Positions 4,582 to 8,420 of a stretch of DNA of 8,420 bases are shown here, in pieces; within the stretch, counting starts at the first letter, position 1; every line of letters begins with the position of its first letter. This DNA is from Mycobacterium sp. (GTDB lineage Bacteria > Actinomycetota > Actinomycetes > Mycobacteriales > Mycobacteriaceae), in NCBI GenBank assembly GCA_028706695.1, contig JAQTVU010000065.1, positions 1-8,420 on the forward strand, written 5' to 3'. A program made the translations under genes and the position numbers. Under the pieces are notes generated by a model. The model saw nothing but the letters and a program-made list of their open reading frames with translations, searched no databases and was not told where the DNA came from.

Positions 4582-6963
4582 GTGGCGGAAGACCACAGCA
4601 CGGCGCAAGCCGTCGCGCCGCCGGCCGACAGTCCATTGGCCGGGCCGGCCGAGGGCCCGGCTGCGCCGAGGCCGAGGGCGCCGATCGCGGCCCCGAAGGC
4701 TTCCAGCAGCGCCTCGCGCCGGGTCCGGGCGCGGCTGGCCCGGCGGATGACCGCCCAGCGCAGCGCGCTGAATCCCGTGCTGGAGCCGTTGGTGGCCGTG
4801 CACCGGGAGATCTATCCGAAGGCCAATCTGTCGATGCTGCAGCGCGCCTTCGAGGTCGCCGACCAACGGCACGCCACTCAGTTCCGGCATTCCGGTGACC
4901 CTTACATCACCCATCCGCTGGCCGTGGCCAACATCCTGGCCGAGTTGGGCATGGACACCACCACGTTGGTGGCCGCCCTGCTGCACGACACCGTCGAGGA
5001 CACCGGGTACACGCTCGAGGCGCTTACCGAGGAGTTCGGCGACGAGGTCGCCCACCTCGTCGACGGCGTCACCAAGCTGGATCGCGTGGTGCTTGGCAGC
5101 GCAGCCGAGGGCGAGACGATCCGCAAGATGATCACCGCGATGGCCCGCGATCCCCGCGTGCTGGTCATCAAAGTCGCCGACCGGCTGCACAACATGCGTA
5201 CCATGCGCTTCCTGCCGCCGGAAAAACAGGCCCGTAAAGCCCGCGAGACGCTGGAAGTCATTGCGCCCCTTGCGCACCGGCTCGGTATGGCCAGCGTGAA
5301 ATGGGAGCTGGAAGACCTGTCGTTCGCGATCCTGCATCCCAAGAAGTACGAGGAGATCGTCCGGCTGGTCGCCGGCCGCGCGCCGTCGCGGGACACCTAC
5401 CTGGCCAAGGTTCGCACCGAGATCGTCAACACCCTGAACGCCTCGAAGATCAAAGCGACGGTGGAGGGCCGGCCCAAGCACTACTGGTCGATCTATCAGA
5501 AGATGATCGTCAAGGGCCGCGACTTCGACGACATCCACGACCTGGTCGGCATCCGCATCCTGTGTGACGAAATCCGGGACTGCTATGCCGCCGTCGGGGT
5601 CGTGCATTCGCTGTGGCAGCCGATGGCCGGACGGTTCAAGGATTACATCGCCCGGCCGAGATACGGGGTGTACCAGTCACTGCACACCACCGTCGTGGGA
5701 CCGGAGGGCAAGCCACTGGAGGTGCAGATCCGCACCCGCGACATGCACCGGACCGCCGAATACGGCATCGGCGCGCATTGGCGCTACAAAGAAGCCAAGG
5801 GCCGCAACGGTGTTCCACATCCGCACGCGGCCGCCGAGATCGACGACATGGCCTGGATGCGGCAGCTGCTCGACTGGCAGCGCGAGGCCGCCGACCCCGG
5901 CGAGTTTTTGGAGTCGCTGCGTTATGACCTCGCGGTGCAAGAGATCTTCGTCTTCACCCCCAAGGGTGACGTGATCACCTTGCCGACCGGCTCGACCCCG
6001 GTGGACTTCGCCTACGCGGTGCACACCGAGGTCGGCCACCGCTGCATCGGAGCCAGGGTCAACGGGCGGCTGGTGGCGCTGGAGCGCAAGCTCGAAAACG
6101 GCGAAGTCGTCGAGGTATTCACGTCCAAGGCACCCAACGCCGGCCCGTCGCGGGACTGGCAGCAGTTCGTGGCGTCGCCACGCGCCAAGGCCAAGATCCG
6201 GCAGTGGTTCGCCAAGGAACGGCGCGAGGAAGCGCTGGAGGCCGGCAAGGACGCCATCGCCCGCGAGGTGCGGCGCGGTGGACTTCCCTTGCAGCGCTTG
6301 CTAAACGGTGTTTCGATGGGGGCGGTCGCCCGCGAGCTGCACTACTCCGACGTGTCCGCGCTCTACACCGCGATCGGGGAAGGGCACGTGTCGGCCCGGC
6401 ACGTCATGCAGCGGCTGCTGGCCGAGCTGGGCGGTATCGACCAGGCCGAGGAGGATCTCGCCGAGCGGTCCACGCCGGCGACCATGCTGCGGCGCCCGCG
6501 CAGCAACGACGACGTCGGGGTCTCGGTTCCCGGCGCCCCGGGCGTGCTGACCAAGCTGGCCAAATGCTGCACGCCGGTGCCCGGCGACCAGATCATGGGC
6601 TTCGTCACCCGCGGTGGCGGTGTCAGCGTGCACCGCACCGACTGCACCAACGCCGCCTCGCTGCAAGAGCAGTCCGAGCGCATCATCGAGGTGTTGTGGG
6701 CGCCGTCGCCGTCGTCGGTGTTCCTGGTGGCCATCCAGGTCGAGGCGCTCGACCGGCACCGGCTGCTGTCGGATGTGACGCGAGTGCTGGCCGACGAGAA
6801 GGTGAACATCCTGTCGGCGTCGGTGACCACTTCTGGCGACCGGGTGGCGATCAGCCGGTTCACCTTCGAGATGGGCGACCCCAAGCACCTGGGGCACCTG
6901 CTCAACGTCGTGCGCAACGTGGAAGGCGTCTACGACGTCTACCGGGTGACCTCCGCGGCCTGA
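4582..6963 (+). CDS. relA: Bifunctional (p)ppGpp synthetase/hydrolase (RelA/SpoT homologue)
   Basis: This is the stringent-response enzyme: it transfers pyrophosphate from ATP to GTP or GDP and also hydrolyses (p)ppGpp. From GTG 4582 it has 793 residues, close to the M. tuberculosis length. Domains in order: N-terminal hydrolase with the metal-binding H135-D136 in ALLHDTVEDT; synthetase at about residues 230-400 with R351-F-K-D354, the RxKD motif of bifunctional enzymes (monofunctional RelA has ExDD), followed by YGVYQSLHTT; TGS domain from about residue 454 (EIFVFTPKGDVITLPTG); the conserved C662-C663 motif in LAKCCTPVPGD; and a C-terminal ACT domain from about residue 714 to the end. All domains look intact. 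The gene is normally close to apt, but here it is preceded by the 2.1-kb island. An alternative in-frame GTG at 4573 would add three residues but overlaps the Shine-Dalgarno. It ends 20 bases from the convergent ppiB stop. Confidence 0.98.
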   Translation: MAEDHSTAQAVAPPADSPLAGPAEGPAAPRPRAPIAAPKASSSASRRVRARLARRMTAQRSALNPVLEPLVAVHREIYPKANLSMLQRAFEVADQRHATQFRHSGDPYITHPLAVANILAELGMDTTTLVAALLHDTVEDTGYTLEALTEEFGDEVAHLVDGVTKLDRVVLGSAAEGETIRKMITAMARDPRVLVIKVADRLHNMRTMRFLPPEKQARKARETLEVIAPLAHRLGMASVKWELEDLSFAILHPKKYEEIVRLVAGRAPSRDTYLAKVRTEIVNTLNASKIKATVEGRPKHYWSIYQKMIVKGRDFDDIHDLVGIRILCDEIRDCYAAVGVVHSLWQPMAGRFKDYIARPRYGVYQSLHTTVVGPEGKPLEVQIRTRDMHRTAEYGIGAHWRYKEAKGRNGVPHPHAAAEIDDMAWMRQLLDWQREAADPGEFLESLRYDLAVQEIFVFTPKGDVITLPTGSTPVDFAYAVHTEVGHRCIGARVNGRLVALERKLENGEVVEVFTSKAPNAGPSRDWQQFVASPRAKAKIRQWFAKERREEALEAGKDAIAREVRRGGLPLQRLLNGVSMGAVARELHYSDVSALYTAIGEGHVSARHVMQRLLAELGGIDQAEEDLAERSTPATMLRRPRSNDDVGVSVPGAPGVLTKLAKCCTPVPGDQIMGFVTRGGGVSVHRTDCTNAASLQEQSERIIEVLWAPSPSSVFLVAIQVEALDRHRLLSDVTRVLADEKVNILSASVTTSGDRVAISRFTFEMGDPKHLGHLLNVVRNVEGVYDVYRVTSAA

Positions 6964-6983
6964 GGTCGACCGACTAACCGCGA

Positions 6984-7883
6984 CTAGTCGAGCCGGATCG
7001 ACTTGATGGTGACCGCGGTGGCCGGGGGACCGTCGTCGCCGCCACCGGCCACGCCGCCCTTGGCGATCTTGTCCAGGGTGGCCAGCCCGTCGGCCTGGAT
7101 CGTGCCGAACACGGTGTACTGCGGCGGTAGCTGCGAGTCCTGGTAGACCAGGAAGAACTGGCTGCCGTTGGTGTTCGGCCCGGCGTTGGCCATCGCCAGC
7201 GTGCCGCGCGGGTAGAGGACCGGCTTGTTCAACTTGGGGTTATTCGGCGGGTACTGGTCGGTCGGGTACTCGTTGGCGAAGTGGTAGCCGGGGCCGCCGG
7301 TGCCCTGTCCGTTGGGGTCGCCACACTGCAGGACGCTCAGCGTCGGGGATGTGGTCAACCGGTGGCACTTGGTGTCGTCGAAGTATTTCTGGCCGGCCAG
7401 GCTGGCGAAGCTGTTGACGGTGCAGGGGGATTCGTTGTTGGCCAACAGCAGCCCGATCGGCCCCTGGCTGGTCATCATGCTCGCGCTGACCTGGGCGGGA
7501 TCGGTCGGGACCTTCCCGGTCCGCGGCGGCTTGACCTGCTTGGCGGCCGGCTCGGAGGAGGCCGGGTACCGGCAGTTGGCGCCCACGCTGGCCGACGGCT
7601 TGAACGGCGGCAACGGCGGGACGGCTCCGGCCTGTGGGGGCGTCGCCGTGGTGGTTTGCGCGGCGCTGCCGGTCGCGGACGTTGCTGGCGTCGCGGTGTT
7701 GCTCCGGTGGTCGTGCCGGTTGTTGATCACCGCGATCACCACCGCGACGATGACGGCCATCGCCGCGACCGAGCCGACGGCGACGACCACGATCCGGCGT
7801 CTTCGGGCTTGCTTCGCGCGGCGCTCCAGCTGCCGTTCCAATTTGCGTTTGGCTGTGGCGCGTCGCTGTTCGTTGGTCGGCAC
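6984..7883 (-). CDS. ppiB: Membrane-anchored cyclophilin-type peptidyl-prolyl isomerase (Rv2582-like)
   Basis: The product is 299 residues from GTG 7883. Residues 1-30 are highly basic and cytoplasmic, 31-53 (IVVVAVGSVAAMAVIVAVVIAVI) form one membrane helix, and 54-100 are a Thr/Ala/Pro-rich linker. The cyclophilin domain follows outside the membrane (about 132-299): C173-H174-R175 with the catalytic Arg, QCGDP 186-190, RGTLAMANAGPNTNGSQFF 226-244, and YTVFG 256-260. The family normally has F-H-R and Q-G-G-D; here Cys replaces Phe at 173 and Gly at 187. With C104 and C154 this makes four cysteines in the extracytoplasmic part, which could form disulfides. The role would be folding of exported proteins. 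GGAGG at 7898-7894 precedes GTG 7883 by 10 bases. The frame is open to 8027, but upstream codons run across the promoter and into the divergent gene, so the longer start is unlikely. Confidence 0.9.
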   Translation of the reverse strand: MPTNEQRRATAKRKLERQLERRAKQARRRRIVVVAVGSVAAMAVIVAVVIAVINNRHDHRSNTATPATSATGSAAQTTTATPPQAGAVPPLPPFKPSASVGANCRYPASSEPAAKQVKPPRTGKVPTDPAQVSASMMTSQGPIGLLLANNESPCTVNSFASLAGQKYFDDTKCHRLTTSPTLSVLQCGDPNGQGTGGPGYHFANEYPTDQYPPNNPKLNKPVLYPRGTLAMANAGPNTNGSQFFLVYQDSQLPPQYTVFGTIQADGLATLDKIAKGGVAGGGDDGPPATAVTIKSIRLD

Positions 7884-7930
7884 GACCGGTATGCCTCCAT
7901 GGTCAAAAGTTGCGGCCGGGATGAAAGCCC

Positions 7931-7961
7931 AGGCTAGTGCGGGCGCGGCAAAGTGTGTCAA
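7931..7961 (-). promoter_or_regulatory. Probable ppiB promoter (TTGACA - 19 bp - TAGCCT)
   Basis: On the minus strand a consensus -35 TTGACA occupies 7961-7956 and a TANNNT -10 (TAGCCT) occupies 7936-7931, with a 19-base spacer. Transcription should start near 7924, leaving a leader of about 40 bases that contains the GGAGG at 7898-7894. The spacer is slightly longer than the ideal 17 bases. The promoter lies in the 103-base divergent gap shared with the hydrolase gene. Confidence 0.55.
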
Positions 7962-7986
7962 GCGGGGCCGTGGGAAACTGGGCACT

Positions 7987-8420
7987 GTGTTGATCACCGG
8001 ATTTCCCGCCGGGGTGCTGCAGTGCAACTGTTATGTGCTGGCCGATCGCCCCGGAACCGACGCCGTGATCGTGGATCCGGGCCAGCGGGTGATGGCCCCG
8101 CTGCGCCGGGTCCTCGACAAGCATCGGCTGACCCCGGCCGCGGTGTTGCTCACGCACGGGCACATCGATCATATGTGGTCGGCGCAGAAGGTGTCCGACT
8201 TCTATGGCTGCCCCGCCTACATCCACCCCGCGGACCGGTTCATGCTCAAAGACCCGATCCATGGCCTGGGACCGCGGGTGGCGCAGATTTTCGCGGGGGC
8301 GTTTTTCCGCGAGCCCAGGCAGGTGGTCGAGTTGGACCGCGACGGCGACAAGCTCGATCTGGGGGGCGTGAGCGTCACTGTCGACCACACGCCCGGGCAC
8401 ACCCGCGGATCGGTGGTTTT
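7987..8420 (+). CDS. Metallo-beta-lactamase-fold hydrolase, glyoxalase II-like (Rv2581c-like; 3' end outside window)
   Basis: The frame is open from GTG 7987 to the window edge, giving 144 codons of a gene that continues to the right. It reads (M)LITGFPAGVLQCNCYVL, then IVDPGQ, and carries the zinc signature T-H57-G-H59-I-D61-H62 and later D-H134-T-P-G-H138-T-R-G-S, the third metal site of the fold. The N-terminus and the order of motifs match the glyoxalase II-like proteins next to ppiB in mycobacteria. Such enzymes hydrolyse S-D-lactoylglutathione or related thioesters; mycobacteria lack glutathione, so a mycothiol or other thioester is more likely here, but the substrate cannot be read from the sequence. 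GTG 7987 is preferred because the following TTG codon gives the conserved Leu2. No clear Shine-Dalgarno is visible. It is divergent from ppiB. Confidence 0.92.
   Translation, partial: MLITGFPAGVLQCNCYVLADRPGTDAVIVDPGQRVMAPLRRVLDKHRLTPAAVLLTHGHIDHMWSAQKVSDFYGCPAYIHPADRFMLKDPIHGLGPRVAQIFAGAFFREPRQVVELDRDGDKLDLGGVSVTVDHTPGHTRGSVV

Noticed and set aside
4465..5607. A long minus-strand open frame opposite the start of rel.
   Set aside because: It is an antisense shadow: the product is rich in His, Val, Gly and Arg, has no motif, and lies over the strongly conserved rel domains. The same applies to the minus-strand frames at 566-1840, 1702-2631 and 6301-6897.
6964..6990. Palindromes GGTCGACC (6964-6971) and CGACTAGTCG (6981-6990) between rel and ppiB as a bidirectional terminator.
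   Set aside because: Both are short, have no loop or T-tract, and self-complementary octamers and decamers rich in CG are common at this GC content. A terminator in the 20-base convergent gap is possible but not shown.

Overview
The window is high-GC actinobacterial DNA and almost certainly comes from a Mycobacterium, probably a non-tuberculous slow grower. The basis is protein similarity recalled from memory plus conserved gene order: secF tail, peptide-binding-type lipoprotein (Rv2585c-like), apt, rel, then convergent ppiB and a divergent metallo-beta-lactamase hydrolase (Rv2581c-like). This is the M. tuberculosis Rv2586c-Rv2581c neighbourhood. No database search was possible, so the species is not assigned.

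Layout. Positions 1-265 hold the last codons of SecF, a charged tail with a GNEA repeat. Positions 272-1939 encode a lipoprotein of the extracellular solute-binding family 5 type, and its TGA stop shares one base with the apt start (1939-2478). Positions 2479-4572 form an accessory island of about 2.1 kb between apt and rel. It contains, left to right: a truncated and frameshifted IS1634/IS4-type transposase remnant on the minus strand; an intact minus-strand vapBC toxin-antitoxin pair with a perfect 28-bp palindrome over its probable promoter; and about 600 bp of decayed minus-strand coding sequence, which includes a perfect 33-bp tandem duplication and fragments resembling the small EspC-like (type VII secretion-associated) proteins. 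Then come the bifunctional (p)ppGpp synthetase/hydrolase rel (4582-6963), membrane-anchored cyclophilin ppiB on the minus strand (6984-7883), and the first 434 bases of a glyoxalase II-like hydrolase (7987 to the window end).

How the genes fit together. SecF and the lipoprotein concern export across, and the outer face of, the cytoplasmic membrane. Apt (adenine + PRPP to AMP) and Rel (GTP/GDP + ATP to (p)ppGpp) are the purine-salvage and stringent-response pair that sits close together in M. tuberculosis. Here the pair is separated by the island. The most notable points are the vapBC insertion directly upstream of the stringent-response gene, the palindrome that merges the operator, the -10 box and a probably leaderless vapB start, and the decayed secretion-associated-like gene next to the rel promoter region. 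I found no tRNA, rRNA, riboswitch or CRISPR array.
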